DNA of 64,000 nucleotides from an uncultured Clostridia bacterium (GTDB lineage Bacteria > Bacillota > Clostridia > TANB77 > UBA1234): positions 89,921 through 153,920 of the forward strand of contig CAKPOE010000003.1 of NCBI GenBank assembly GCA_934169745.1. The letters run 5' to 3'. The notes beneath the pieces were generated by a model. It saw only the letters and a program-made list of their open reading frames with translations. It searched no databases and was not told the origin of the DNA. Every line of letters begins with the position of its first letter. Position 1 is the stretch's first letter. Positions 10,164 through 19,013 of the stretch are shown here, in pieces. The translations under genes and the position numbers were made by a program.

Positions 10164-10736
10164 TTATTCATCAATTAATTGTTTGATTTGCTTATATGTT
10201 TGTTCCGAATTTTCAACAAATGGAATAAAAATACCATTAGCAAATCCTGTTTCAGCATTCGTAAATAAGATAATTGTACCAAAGCCAAAAATTCTATTCA
10301 AGACACTTCTATGTAAAACGCATTCTCTTATATGTTTATATTTAACTTCTTTTTCCGCTTTATTAAGAAACGAATCGCTATACTCAACTTTTGTTTTATA
10401 AAAGTCATATCTCATATGTTGCAATTGCTTTTTCTTGAATATGAGAACTATAGCACTTGTTCCCAGTATAATAGCACTAGCAAACAAGCCAGTGAACAAG
10501 AATCCTGATGATTCTGAAATAATTGAAAAAAGCATAAACAAAATCATTAAAAACGCAATCAGTACATATACAGGCCACATAAAATAAATTGACTTATACT
10601 TTGGCTTAATTGATAACTGTACTTCATCATCTACGATTTTCGCTGTATTATTGTTATTTACAGCAGTTGCGGTTCCACACCTATCACAAAACTTTGCATT
10701 ATCCTCTAATGCATTTCCGCATTTTGTACAAAACAT
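10164..10736 (-). CDS. Zinc-ribbon, two-TM, bacterial PH-domain membrane protein (copy 2)
   Basis: 190 residues with the same order of parts as its downstream neighbour: zinc ribbon FCTKCGNAL...FCDRCGTAT, two hydrophobic segments (about 50-95) and a bPH2-like domain (KTKVEYSDSFLNKAEKEVKYKHIREC, IFGFGTIILFTN). The SDSFLNK/KHIRE blocks are nearly shared between the two, so they arose by tandem duplication. Function unknown; related zinc-ribbon PH proteins are membrane associated. The ribosome site GGGGGAGG precedes the ATG. Confidence 0.75.
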   Translation of the reverse strand: MFCTKCGNALEDNAKFCDRCGTATAVNNNNTAKIVDDEVQLSIKPKYKSIYFMWPVYVLIAFLMILFMLFSIISESSGFLFTGLFASAIILGTSAIVLIFKKKQLQHMRYDFYKTKVEYSDSFLNKAEKEVKYKHIRECVLHRSVLNRIFGFGTIILFTNAETGFANGIFIPFVENSEQTYKQIKQLIDE

Positions 10737-10925
10737 CTTAAATCCTCCCCCTTATTTTTACGAATAAAACGTTAAAAACAACTATAGCTTCATTTTACCA
10801 TATTTCGGCATATTTGGCAACAAATCTACAAATATTTCGACAAACTTCTTTGCGTCAATAATCTTTATAAACTTTTTACATTTTTCGGTGTTAACATATA
10901 ATACCCAAAGCTGTGTCACCGATAC

Positions 10926-11145
10926 GTAGGGCGTCGCCGTCCTCGGCGACCCGTGAAACAAAAGCATAGCACTTGAAACCATATAGCAACAAAATCTAAA
11001 CAGCCACAAACGTTGTAGGGCAAGGGCACCGCACCTTGCCGTAAGGCCGGCCTGCCCGAAAAAGCGAAGCTCCAAATGTGCACAGTTTTTGTACACTTTT
11101 GGCGGGCTGGACGAATATGCAAAACAAAAACATTGTACTACATTT
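10926..11145. repeat. Dispersed repeat, copy A, in a 520-bp gene-free gap
   Basis: The gap 10737-11258 holds no credible gene. It contains GC-richer sequence beginning with a short palindrome GTCGCCGTCCTCGGCGAC, then TAGCAACAAAATCTAAACAG, GTTGTAGGGCAAGGGCA, and ending near GTACTACATTTGG. The same ordered blocks recur at 62911-63071 inside the DGR region. A few overlapping open frames here have no ribosome sites and cross the repeat, so they are not called. Probably an inactive non-autonomous element or conserved structured spacer. Confidence 0.7.
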
Positions 11146-11225
11146 GGCTTCCTCGGGTCACTGAAGGCAGCGACACCTACAGAATTTGTTACACTTATGA
11201 TAATAAACATGTCTCGAAAAACGCA

Positions 11226-11255
11226 AAATAACCACCAGTTCAACTGGTGGTTATT
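11226..11255. terminator. Strong hairpin terminator
   Basis: Perfect 15-bp inverted repeat (AAATAACCACCAGTT and its complement) directly after the stop of the coiled-coil gene at 11259. The T-run is best on the plus strand but the stem serves both. Confidence 0.75.
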
Positions 11256-11258
11256 TTT

Positions 11259-11699
11259 TTACTTTAGTTCTTTTCTATTATTCTTTACTATTTCAAGTTT
11301 TTCTTTTAAATTGTTTTCTAAGTCTGCAAGTATTCCATCTGCATATTCTTTTGTCCCAGAAATCAAATCTTTCGAAAAAGCATTTGCACTATCTATGATT
11401 TCTGCTTTTTGCTCATATGCTTTCTTAGTAATTTCATGCTCATCTATCATACCTATAATTCTATTTTCAGCCTCTTTTATAAGGTCATTAGCTTCTTTCT
11501 GTGCATCAAGTAGTATTTTTTGACGCTCTTCCTTTACCCATTTCGCTTGTTTAAGTTCATCAGGTAATTTAAGTCTAATTTCTTTAACTACATCCAATAC
11601 TTCCTCTTTATCAACTAATGTCTTTTTTGTAAATGGTAGTTTAGTACTTCTATCCATCATCTCTTCAAGTGTCTCTAACAAAGTAAGTACTCCGTCCAT
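11259..11699 (-). CDS. Small coiled-coil protein downstream of rsmD
   Basis: 146 residues from ATG 11699 (AAAGGGG ribosome site), preferred over the ATG at 11717, which overlaps rsmD. The start MDGVLTLLETLEEMMDRS is followed by a long charged coiled coil (about residues 45-145) resembling ATP-synthase b-subunit or DivIVA-like helices, but there is no membrane anchor. Such genes recur after rsmD in Clostridia, and no function is established that I can name. It lies 14 bp after the rsmD stop, so it is cotranscribed with it. Confidence 0.7.
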   Translation of the reverse strand: MDGVLTLLETLEEMMDRSTKLPFTKKTLVDKEEVLDVVKEIRLKLPDELKQAKWVKEERQKILLDAQKEANDLIKEAENRIIGMIDEHEITKKAYEQKAEIIDSANAFSKDLISGTKEYADGILADLENNLKEKLEIVKNNRKELK

Positions 11700-11713
11700 A
11701 ATTGTTACCCCTT

Positions 11714-12253
11714 TCAAAAATAAAAATTCAATATGTTTCTTCCGTATTTTCTGTAGTCATATCTTTTGTATCGCCCTATCTCTTCTGGGACTTCTTCTAT
11801 TTTATCAGTTTCATAAACAATAATTCCATCTTCGCTTAAAAGATTATAATCTGATATCTTTTCTATCGCTTCAATTCCAAGTCCTTTGTTATATGGTGGG
11901 TCGACAAATATTATATCAAATTTTTCATTTTTAAATGTATCTAATGCCTTTGAAAATTCATTTTGAATGATAACAGAATTATCACAAAATTTTGCTTTCT
12001 CAACATTTTGTTTTACAATACCAATAGCTTCTTTATTGACGTCCACAAAATAAACTTTTTTAGCACCTCTACTTAAAGCTTCAATACCAATTGCTCCACT
12101 TCCTGCAAATAAATCAAGAAATATAGCATCACTAGTTTTATTCGCTATAATATTAAACAATGCCTCTCTCACCATATCTCTTGTTGGTCTGGTAGAATCG
12201 CCATCAAGAGTTTTAAGAGAAAGCCCTCTTACTTTTCCAGCCACTACTCGCAT
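11714..12253 (-). CDS. rsmD: 16S rRNA (guanine966-N2)-methyltransferase
   Basis: 179 residues, normal length. Starts MRVVAGKVRG and has TRPTRDMVREALFNII, the SAM-binding loop FLDLFAGSGAIGIEALSRGA (residues 45-64) and the catalytic VDPPYNKG, all diagnostic for RsmD. It methylates G966 of 16S rRNA during 30S assembly. Followed closely by the coiled-coil gene. Confidence 0.95.
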   Translation of the reverse strand: MRVVAGKVRGLSLKTLDGDSTRPTRDMVREALFNIIANKTSDAIFLDLFAGSGAIGIEALSRGAKKVYFVDVNKEAIGIVKQNVEKAKFCDNSVIIQNEFSKALDTFKNEKFDIIFVDPPYNKGLGIEAIEKISDYNLLSEDGIIVYETDKIEEVPEEIGRYKRYDYRKYGRNILNFYF

Positions 12254-12326
12254 ATGAAACCTCTCTTATACCATTATTCTACAATAAAATTTAAAAATGT
12301 CAATATGTGTAACATAATTGTAATAT

Positions 12327-12956
12327 TTATTTAACAAAGTGCTCTGTGAAAGACTTTCTATGTATCATGCACAAGCCATATTTTCCTATAGCTTCAACAT
12401 GAGCCTTGGTTCCGTACCCTTTATGTTTAGCAAAGCCATACATAGGAAAAATTTCATCATATTCACGCATCATTCTATCCCTTGTTACTTTTGCAACAAT
12501 TGATGCAGCAGCAATAGATATGCTTAACGCATCGCCCTTGATAATTGGCAAGTATGGTATTCCATCAGTATCAACTTTTTTCTCGGCATCAATCAAAATA
12601 AAATCTGGTTTTATTTTTAAGCCTTCAATTGCCGTCTTCATTGCTCTTCTGGTAGCATTCAATATATTTATTTCATCAATAACATTGTTATCAACAACAC
12701 CAACAGCCCATGCCAGAGCATTTTCCGTAATAACATCATATAACTTTTCACGTTTCTTCTCAGAAATCTTTTTCGAATCGTTAACACCTTCTAATAAGCA
12801 TCCTTCTGGAAGAATAACTGCTCCAGCAACAACTGGACCTGCCAACGGCCCCCTTCCAGCCTCATCGATTCCACAGATACATTTATATCCCTTTGAATAA
12901 TATTCTTTTTCAAATTTGCTCAATTCTTCTAGCCTTGCTCTTTCCTCATCCTTCAT
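12327..12956 (-). CDS. rnhB: Ribonuclease HII
   Basis: 209 residues from ATG 12956, preceded by AGAGGTG; an ATG 30 bp upstream lacks a ribosome site. CGIDEAGRGPLAGPVVAGAV carries the DEAGRG active site, and INDSKK-like VNDSKKIS and SIAAASIVAKVTRDRMM complete the family signature. It removes RNA from RNA:DNA hybrids and single ribonucleotides from DNA. Separated from rsmD by about 70 bp. Confidence 0.95.
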   Translation of the reverse strand: MKDEERARLEELSKFEKEYYSKGYKCICGIDEAGRGPLAGPVVAGAVILPEGCLLEGVNDSKKISEKKREKLYDVITENALAWAVGVVDNNVIDEINILNATRRAMKTAIEGLKIKPDFILIDAEKKVDTDGIPYLPIIKGDALSISIAAASIVAKVTRDRMMREYDEIFPMYGFAKHKGYGTKAHVEAIGKYGLCMIHRKSFTEHFVK

Positions 12957-13026
12957 AAAATTCACCTCTAAAAAATGATAACACAATGAAAAAAATAATG
13001 CAATGAACTTCTTTTATACAACAAAA

Positions 13027-13055
13027 TTGGCTAGGTTCGCATTACACCTAGCCAA
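13027..13055 (-). terminator. Terminator after the SSB-like gene
   Basis: Ten-base stem TTGGCTAGGT / ACCTAGCCAA, 24 bp past the stop codon of the SSB-like gene and before rnhB. Confidence 0.7.
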
Positions 13056-13078
13056 TAGAGGATAAATATTATGAATCT

Positions 13079-13747
13079 TTAGGCTTTTTGTTCCTCAAGA
13101 TCGCAATCTGTATTATTGTCGGCACTTTTATCAATTTCCATCTTTGAGATAGAAACTTCATAAGCTCTTCTTATCTCTGATGTGCCATCTTCAAATTTCT
13201 TTTCATATTGTCTACTTTGAATTCTTCCCCAAATCTTCACATTTTCGCCAATTCCTAAGTTTTGACAATATCTAGCATTTCTTCCCCATGCTATACATGG
13301 TATGTAATCTGATTTATTGTACGCCCTGTTAACAGCCAATAAAATATCTGCAATTTCTCTTCCAAATGGGGTAGTACGGTATATAGGCTTCTTACAAATA
13401 AATCCATTAAGCATTATTTCATTTGGATTTACATTAGCATCTTCTTCAGTTTGCTCACGAATTTCCTTTACAAACACTGTTAAAACAAGTTTGTTTTTCT
13501 CGTTTTCATAATTATTATATGAACGAAATTGTCCATCAATAACAACCTTTTGACCCATTTTAAAATCTATCCCAGCTAATAATCTCTCTGAAACTGTAAC
13601 CGGAATTATGTCAAAATTCTCACTTAATCTAGGAACTTCCAAATTAAATGAATAAAATCCTTCTCCATAAACTTCATGACTAAATGTCTTTTCTGACACA
13701 ACAGTACCAGCTAACTTAATTAAATTGTTATCTGAATAGTTAACCAC
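13079..13747 (-). CDS. Single-stranded DNA-binding protein-like, two OB domains
   Basis: 222 residues. An N-terminal OB-like half (LAGTVVSEKTF..., residues 10-95) is followed by a second SSB-type OB domain with MLNGFICKKPIYRTTPFGREIADILLAV, SDYIPCIAWGRNARYCQNLG and IWGRIQSRQYEKK, then a short acidic tail. Conventional SSB has one OB domain and an acidic DDDIPF-like tip, which is missing here, so this is probably a secondary SSB-like protein of Clostridia rather than the essential SSB. Its own terminator follows. Confidence 0.75.
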   Translation of the reverse strand: MVNYSDNNLIKLAGTVVSEKTFSHEVYGEGFYSFNLEVPRLSENFDIIPVTVSERLLAGIDFKMGQKVVIDGQFRSYNNYENEKNKLVLTVFVKEIREQTEEDANVNPNEIMLNGFICKKPIYRTTPFGREIADILLAVNRAYNKSDYIPCIAWGRNARYCQNLGIGENVKIWGRIQSRQYEKKFEDGTSEIRRAYEVSISKMEIDKSADNNTDCDLEEQKA

Positions 13748-13899
13748 TTTATTATCCCCCTCATTTGCATTTTTCTCAAACTTCTATTGTATTTTATTCT
13801 CTATACTGTATAAATATTCCTAAGCACAGATATTATTTTACCATAATTTTTCAAACTTGTCTACATAATTTTGAAAAAATGTCGACTAATTTCAAAAAG

Positions 13900-13933
13900 A
13901 AAAGGCACATAATTTTACGATTATGTGCCTTTT
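13900..13933 (-). terminator. Terminator at the end of the cps/SLH operon
   Basis: Perfect stem AAAAGGCACATAAT / ATTATGTGCCTTTT, 15 bp after the stop of the SLH gene. Confidence 0.85.
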
Positions 13934-13947
13934 AGCCTTAAATTGTT

Positions 13948-15252
13948 TTATTTTGCAACCTCATTTGCCAATTTTAATAAATCTGATGCTGACAAATATT
14001 GAAGAGCTCTTACTGCTATTTCTTTTGCTGAGCCTCCTTTTGTTCCGTCCATAATGTCATCATATTCATTTTCATCTCTACCCATCGCAGCAAGTACTTT
14101 TAGCCCAATTTGTTGAACTGTAGAATTGTTTTTGTAATCACTTACTGTTGCCATTATTTTCTCATCGTCAAGCTCATTGATTATTGCTGTAACCTTTTCT
14201 TTAAGTGTAGTATCACTTATCTTATAATCTTCGAAAATAGTTTTTCCATCTAATGATACAGTTAATTTATCACTCGTTGAAATGCTACCAGTATTGCTTG
14301 TTTTTTCAAATTTATACTTTCCTGTACTAGTTTCTGTTATAGCAATTTTATGAGTCTCTATTCTTACATAGCATCCGCCGCCACTGCTTGATGGTTTTTC
14401 CTCTTGTTTATTATCAGTTGCTACTGTTCCGTCTTCTTCAATTACTATTACATCTTTGTCAAGATCTGCATTTTTAGTAGAAACTTTTGAGCTGTCAACA
14501 GATGGAACAATATAAATGCTTGCAGCCACATTGTTTCCAGTAATTACAACGTCTTCAGCAGCAATAACTACGTTTCCATCAACATTTGACAAGTCATATG
14601 TTCCTGCTTCTCTAATTACTTTTGTAAAAGTTCTGTCTAAAACTTTAGCTGTTTCGGCTCTTGTGATATAACCAGTTGGATTAAGAGTTCCATCCTCATA
14701 TCCATTTACAAATCCCATTCTAGTCATATATGCAGCAGCTTCTTTTGCCCAATCTGCCACGGTATTACCATCAGTATATGAATTCAAGCTTATCGTTCTG
14801 CCATCCTTAATAGCAAGCAAACGATAAATAATAGTCATCGCTTCTTGTCTTGTGATTAAGTCCGTTGGTGCAAGTTCAGTTTCTGAACGACCGTTTATTA
14901 TTCCCATATTTACAGCTTTTGCCAAACTATCATAATACCACGCATTCTTGTCAACATCAGAATACTTTGACAAATCAGCTTTTGCTGTTGGTACAAAAAT
15001 TCTTTCAATCATTGCTATAAATTCTGCTCTAGTAATTGAATTTGATGGCTTATAAGTGTTATCATCGTAACCATTTATAACCCCATCATTTTTCCATCTT
15101 TCAATAGACGACTTTGCCCAATGATTTGCTTCAACATCTCCAAAAGTCATTGGGTTTGCTGAAATAAGCATAATGTCTTTTTCACTTGCAAGTGATGTTC
15201 CAACACTTGTAACTAATGTTACTGCAACTAATAACGATACAATCTTCTTCAT
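13948..15252 (-). CDS. Secreted S-layer-homology (SLH) domain protein
   Basis: 434 residues. Signal peptide MKKIVSLLVAVTLVTSVGTS with cleavage near ASEKD, then three SLH repeats (about residues 35-215; ITRAEFIAMIERIF, ITRQEAMTIIYRLL and ITRAETAKVLDRTF mark each one), then an unassigned domain with GGGCYVR and a C-terminal helical part. SLH repeats bind pyruvylated secondary wall polymer, so the protein is held on the cell surface. Last gene of the cps-like operon, 1 bp after the preceding gene, suggesting its anchoring depends on the polymer controlled by that operon. Confidence 0.88.
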   Translation of the reverse strand: MKKIVSLLVAVTLVTSVGTSLASEKDIMLISANPMTFGDVEANHWAKSSIERWKNDGVINGYDDNTYKPSNSITRAEFIAMIERIFVPTAKADLSKYSDVDKNAWYYDSLAKAVNMGIINGRSETELAPTDLITRQEAMTIIYRLLAIKDGRTISLNSYTDGNTVADWAKEAAAYMTRMGFVNGYEDGTLNPTGYITRAETAKVLDRTFTKVIREAGTYDLSNVDGNVVIAAEDVVITGNNVAASIYIVPSVDSSKVSTKNADLDKDVIVIEEDGTVATDNKQEEKPSSSGGGCYVRIETHKIAITETSTGKYKFEKTSNTGSISTSDKLTVSLDGKTIFEDYKISDTTLKEKVTAIINELDDEKIMATVSDYKNNSTVQQIGLKVLAAMGRDENEYDDIMDGTKGGSAKEIAVRALQYLSASDLLKLANEVAK

Positions 15253-15253
15253 T

Positions 15254-16081
15254 TTATTGCTCCTCCTTTTTATTATTCAACTTTCCTTTTAATTTTACCA
15301 CTAAGAAAATAATAATCAATACAAAAATTATAATTATTGCATTAAAAATTAAAATAAATTTTATAGATACTTTTTTTACTTCTTTCTTTACTAATTTTTT
15401 TAAATCTTCAAACTCTACATCTTCAAATTGTTCTTCAGAAAGATACTTAGAATAGTCTATTTCATCATCATACTTTTCAACTGTTGGTTCGACTGTTTTC
15501 TCTACCTCTTGAATCTCTATACTTTCTATATTCTTATTTGTGTTTTCCTCAATGTTTGGTTTTGATTGATTCTTATTAATCTTAACTTCCTCATTTGTCT
15601 TTTCAGAGTTTTTCAATTCATTTTTTACTTTTTCTTCTTCTAATTTTTTTCTCTCTTCTTCAAGTTGCTTTTGCATTTCCTGTTCCAAAAGTTTTTGCTT
15701 CTCTAGTTCTTTAGCCTTCATCTCTTCTATGGTTGGTGCACTATCAGCAATAGCAACAGCCTTAGATACGATTTTCATTCCTTTCTTTATATCTGTCGAT
15801 GAAACCTTTGTAATATCAGTAGTTCCAACTTCATTTGCAAAATCTACAGCCTCATTTATGTATCCCATTATCTTAGTACAATCTTCTTCTGTAAAATAAT
15901 GTGTTCTTAAATAGTTTATACCTTTTATTCGTATGTCCTCCGGAAGCTTATATGGCTTTCCTGCAACATAATATGTACTGTTTATAGCAATTATCAACTC
16001 TTCTTTAGTCGTTGCATTACAAACTGTTCCACATGCCAAAAGAAATATTAACAAAAATAGCACTAACCTTATTTTAGCCAT
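15254..16081 (-). CDS. Membrane-anchored extracellular coiled-coil protein of the cps operon
   Basis: 275 residues from the ATG at 16081, eight bases after AGGAGG; the ATG two codons upstream is too close to that site. Signal peptide (LVLFLLIFLLACGTVCNA), a helical region (residues 30-110), a Lys/Glu-rich coiled coil (about 115-200), and a C-terminal membrane segment (about 240-265) with a Lys-rich tail. It looks like an outward-facing spacer held at the membrane. No family recognised. It overlaps cpsB by 13 bp and the SLH gene follows by 1 bp, so the products probably work together at the cell surface. Confidence 0.7.
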   Translation of the reverse strand: MAKIRLVLFLLIFLLACGTVCNATTKEELIIAINSTYYVAGKPYKLPEDIRIKGINYLRTHYFTEEDCTKIMGYINEAVDFANEVGTTDITKVSSTDIKKGMKIVSKAVAIADSAPTIEEMKAKELEKQKLLEQEMQKQLEEERKKLEEEKVKNELKNSEKTNEEVKINKNQSKPNIEENTNKNIESIEIQEVEKTVEPTVEKYDDEIDYSKYLSEEQFEDVEFEDLKKLVKKEVKKVSIKFILIFNAIIIIFVLIIIFLVVKLKGKLNNKKEEQ

Positions 16082-16839
16082 AACCATCGCCTCCTAACAT
16101 TACTTTGAGACGAATACTCTTTCTCAATTGTTTCATCATTTATAATTCTTTTTGGATTATCTGTAGTAAGCGTGTTCACATATTCTTCATTACAAATTTT
16201 TTTGATTTTATTTAGCGCTTGCAAATATACATCATAAACTCTATGAGGAGAATGTGAATCACTCCCAAGAAGATCTACAAGTTTATCCTTTAATAATTTT
16301 TTCACAGTATTTTTAGCCTGACTGCCATACATACCCAAAATACTTCCAACATTTGATTGTAGCAAAGCACCCGCCTCTATAAGTTTCTTTGCGTATTCAA
16401 CATCTTCCTGCACGCATCTATACCTTTCAGGATGTGCAATCACCGGTACATAACCCTTCTCTTTTAGTTGGAACAAAACATTCCACACATATAGCACTTC
16501 TTCCATCAGCGGTAACTCTATCAAAACATATCTGCTATTGTTTAAAGTAAAAAGCTTTTTTTCGTTCAAATGTTTAATCAAGTCTGGAAAAATCATAACT
16601 TCATTTCCAACATATAAGTTAACCTCTAGCTTTTCTTCACTAATTCTGTTTTTAAGGATTTGAATAATACTCTCATATTCTTCTGTACTTGTATAATAGC
16701 CATCTTCCATATAATGAGATGTTAAAAACATTTCATCTATTCCTATATTTTTAGCATTCTTAATCATAGCAATAGAAACATCTATATTTTGTGCACCATC
16801 ATCAACAGTAGGTGCTATATGAGAATGTACATCTATCAT
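16069..16839 (-). CDS. CpsB/YwqE-type tyrosine-protein phosphatase (PHP fold)
   Basis: 256 residues. PHP-type metal site MIDVHSHIAPTVDDGA at the N-terminus, then MFLTSHYMEDGYY, VGNEV, VIAHPERYRCV and LLGSDSHSPHR, the canonical order for CpsB phosphatases. It dephosphorylates the tyrosine cluster of the cognate CpsD kinase and so tunes polysaccharide chain length or output. Sits 6 bp after cpsD. Confidence 0.93.
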   Translation of the reverse strand: MIDVHSHIAPTVDDGAQNIDVSIAMIKNAKNIGIDEMFLTSHYMEDGYYTSTEEYESIIQILKNRISEEKLEVNLYVGNEVMIFPDLIKHLNEKKLFTLNNSRYVLIELPLMEEVLYVWNVLFQLKEKGYVPVIAHPERYRCVQEDVEYAKKLIEAGALLQSNVGSILGMYGSQAKNTVKKLLKDKLVDLLGSDSHSPHRVYDVYLQALNKIKKICNEEYVNTLTTDNPKRIINDETIEKEYSSQSNVRRRWLWLK

Positions 16840-16845
16840 AAAATT

Positions 16846-17535
16846 CTACTCCTCTGCTTTGTAATAAGAATAATATCTATAGCTTGAATATGAATGTGGT
16901 TTAATATTCATTTTATTTAAAACAACTCCACCTATTTTTCCACCAACATTTTCAATAGCTTTTTTTGTGTTTTTCAATTCATCTTTATGTGTTTCTTTGT
17001 ACGACGAAACTATAATGGTGCTATCTGCATATCTTGCTAAGATAAGTCCGTCTGCCACAACCAAACATGGAGAACCGTCTAAAATAATCACATCAAAGCT
17101 CTTTTTACATTGTTCAACCAAGTTCTTCATACGTTCTGACGAAAGCAATTCAGAAGGATTTGGTGGAACATTTCCACTTGGCAATAAATACAAATTATCC
17201 ACATTTGTTTTATTAAACAATTCATTCTCATTCCATTCAACATCAGCCAAATAATTTGAAAGACCACATTTAGTATTTACTTCAAAAACATGATGTTGTC
17301 TTCCTCTTCTCATATCTGCATCAACAAGCAAAACCCTTTTTCCTTGCTGTGCAAACACAGTAGCTAAGTTTGCTGAAACAGTACTCTTTCCTTCTCCCAT
17401 ACATGAACTTGTAATCAATATAACTTTCAAATCAGCTCCCATTGAAGTGAACTGAATATTTGTACGCAATGTTCTGAACGCCTCTGAAATCTGAGATTTT
17501 GGTTCATCAAGTGTTATCACATTATTCTTTGACAT
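16846..17535 (-). CDS. CpsD/YwqD-type BY-kinase (capsular tyrosine kinase)
   Basis: 229 residues from ATG 17535 (AAGGAGGAAAAGAACA), overlapping cpsC by 14 bp. P-loop SSCMGEGKSTVSANLA, Walker A' LLVDADMRRGRQHH, Walker B VIILDGSPC and a C-terminal tyrosine cluster (SYSSYRYYSYYKAEE) that is autophosphorylated in this family. Needs its membrane activator CpsC, encoded immediately upstream, for activity. Confidence 0.94.
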   Translation of the reverse strand: MSKNNVITLDEPKSQISEAFRTLRTNIQFTSMGADLKVILITSSCMGEGKSTVSANLATVFAQQGKRVLLVDADMRRGRQHHVFEVNTKCGLSNYLADVEWNENELFNKTNVDNLYLLPSGNVPPNPSELLSSERMKNLVEQCKKSFDVIILDGSPCLVVADGLILARYADSTIIVSSYKETHKDELKNTKKAIENVGGKIGGVVLNKMNIKPHSYSSYRYYSYYKAEE

Positions 17536-18250
17536 TGTTCTTTTCCTCCTTCTGTCCATCAATCATCGGTATAACTGCTAATACAGGAACTTCTAACAAT
17601 TTTTCAATTTCGTCCTTTGATTTAATTGTATTATCAAAATAGTATATCAAGAAAATAACAAGTGCTGTAAGAATAAATAAAGCCATTGCAAAAATGACAG
17701 CGTTTTTCGCATAATTTACGTTTACTGGATTTCTATTAACTTCGGCCTCATCGATAATAGATACATTCTTTATATTATATATCTTAACGACTTCCTCTGA
17801 AAAAACATTTATCATCTCTGTAGCAATCTTAGCTGAAAGTTCTGGTTCTGTTGTTGTTATTGATAACTTAATAACATCTGTATCTTTAACAGATGAAACG
17901 TTAATGCATTTTTTGAATTCAGTATAATTCATGTTTAAAGATAGTTTTTCAATAACAGCCTTCGAAACCCTTCTGCTTTCCATGATTTCCCTATATGTAG
18001 AAATAAGATTTTGATTAAGAGTGATATCGGACTGAGTAATAGCTCCTTCAGGAGTATTGTATATACCTGTCGCTACTTCTGTTGTAGGTTTTGACAATAT
18101 AAGTGTAACAGAAGAAGAATATTTAGGTTCTACCATATATCTTGTATACAACACACCCATAGCAGCTCCCCAAATCACAGCGATAATTAGCCAAATCTTT
18201 TTCTTCCAAAACACATAAAATAGTTCTAATAAGTCTAATTCTTCATCCAT
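17522..18250 (-). CDS. CpsC/YveK-type Wzz polysaccharide co-polymerase, kinase activator
   Basis: 242 residues from ATG 18250 after GGGGAA. First membrane segment near residues 18-38 (WLIIAVIWGAAMGVLY), extracellular Wzz domain (YSSSVTLILSK...), second membrane segment near 185-208, and a cytosolic tail (DEIEKLLEVPVLAVIP) that in this family docks the kinase. First gene of the operon cpsC-cpsD-cpsB-anchored protein-SLH. The exopolysaccharide synthesis genes themselves are at 36-45.7 kb, so control and synthesis are separated here. Confidence 0.9.
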   Translation of the reverse strand: MDEELDLLELFYVFWKKKIWLIIAVIWGAAMGVLYTRYMVEPKYSSSVTLILSKPTTEVATGIYNTPEGAITQSDITLNQNLISTYREIMESRRVSKAVIEKLSLNMNYTEFKKCINVSSVKDTDVIKLSITTTEPELSAKIATEMINVFSEEVVKIYNIKNVSIIDEAEVNRNPVNVNYAKNAVIFAMALFILTALVIFLIYYFDNTIKSKDEIEKLLEVPVLAVIPMIDGQKEEKNNVKE

Positions 18251-18307
18251 AAACAAGATTCCCCTTTTATCAAATTTTTACAACAAAGTAATTATATTAT
18301 AACAAAA

Positions 18308-18336
18308 AAAAGAATACAACAAAAATGTATTCTTTT
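18308..18336 (-). terminator. Terminator after hicB
   Basis: Stem AAAAGAATACA / TGTATTCTTTT followed by a T-run on the minus strand, 14 bp past the hicB stop and 58 bp before the cpsC start. Confidence 0.75.
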
Positions 18337-18349
18337 ATCAAAAATATAT

Positions 18350-18707
18350 TTAATTTTCTTCTGCTTCATATTTTTCAATCTCTTCTCTTACAGCATTTTC
18401 TATAAAATGATTTAATGATTCTCCGTTAATTGCAGAATAAATACTTGCTTTCCTATGTAGCTCCGGAGCAATTCTAATATTAAATGACCCCTTATACTCT
18501 TTTTCCGGACTTATTCCGCACGTCTTCACAATATTTTAAATAATCGTCTATAGCATTTTTAAACTCTCTTTGCAAGTTTTTAACACTAGTTCCTTCAAAC
18601 GTAATTGAAGTTTTGCTAAGTCCAATAACTTCTCCATAAAAACATTCATCTTCTTCGGAATATGTAATCTTAGCATTATACCCTTCGCAAGACATTATAC
18701 CATTCAA
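18350..18707 (-). pseudogene. hicB: HicB-family antitoxin, split by a +1 frameshift at 18518
   Basis: The frame from 18707 ends prematurely at 18492. Dropping the base at 18518 (a C on the coding strand, before GG) rejoins YCEDV to GISPEKEYKGSFNIRIAPEL and runs to a stop at 18350. The restored protein of about 118 residues has the HicB N-terminal fold (YNAKITYSEEDECFYGEVIG) and a C-terminal ribbon-helix-helix (FNIRIAPELHRKASIYSAIN, SLNHFIENAV) for DNA binding. It would neutralise the HicA toxin encoded directly upstream and repress the operon. As read, the operator-binding half is lost while the toxin gene looks intact, which is hard to reconcile with a functional toxin. Confidence 0.82.
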
Positions 18708-18968
18708 TCAAATCAACCTCCATTCACTTAAGCATGAAACCACAACATTTATCTGATATTGTTTTAACACTTCTATAGGATGCGGTTTATGCAAAAAAAT
18801 TCTATAACCGTATCTCGAATTGTAAAACACCACTCTTGAACCAGATGTTTTTCCTTTATTATCTTCTTCAAAACCAAAAGACTGTAACAACTTTTTTAGT
18901 TCTTTATATGTAAAATCTTTTGGATTTGATAACAATTTATTTAATAGTTTTTCATTCTTACTCAACAT
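18708..18968 (-). CDS. hicA: HicA-family (YcfA-like) mRNA interferase toxin
   Basis: 86 residues from ATG 18968 (AAAGGAGTATA site); a longer in-frame start at 18995 lacks one. Contains LLSNPKDFTYKELKKLLQSF, GSRVVFYN and FLHKPHP, with the catalytic His expected in this double-stranded-RNA-binding-like fold. Ends as the hicB Met region begins, so the pair is coupled. HicA cleaves mRNA and is blocked by HicB. Confidence 0.85.
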   Translation of the reverse strand: MLSKNEKLLNKLLSNPKDFTYKELKKLLQSFGFEEDNKGKTSGSRVVFYNSRYGYRIFLHKPHPIEVLKQYQINVVVSCLSEWRLI

Positions 18969-19013
18969 TATACTCCTTTTAATAATTTTTTGCAACTATT
19001 TTTTAGTTACTAC

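Noticed and set aside
10782..11243. Gene in the gap at 10.8-11.2 kb
   Set aside because: Overlapping frames on both strands follow the dispersed repeat and lack ribosome sites.
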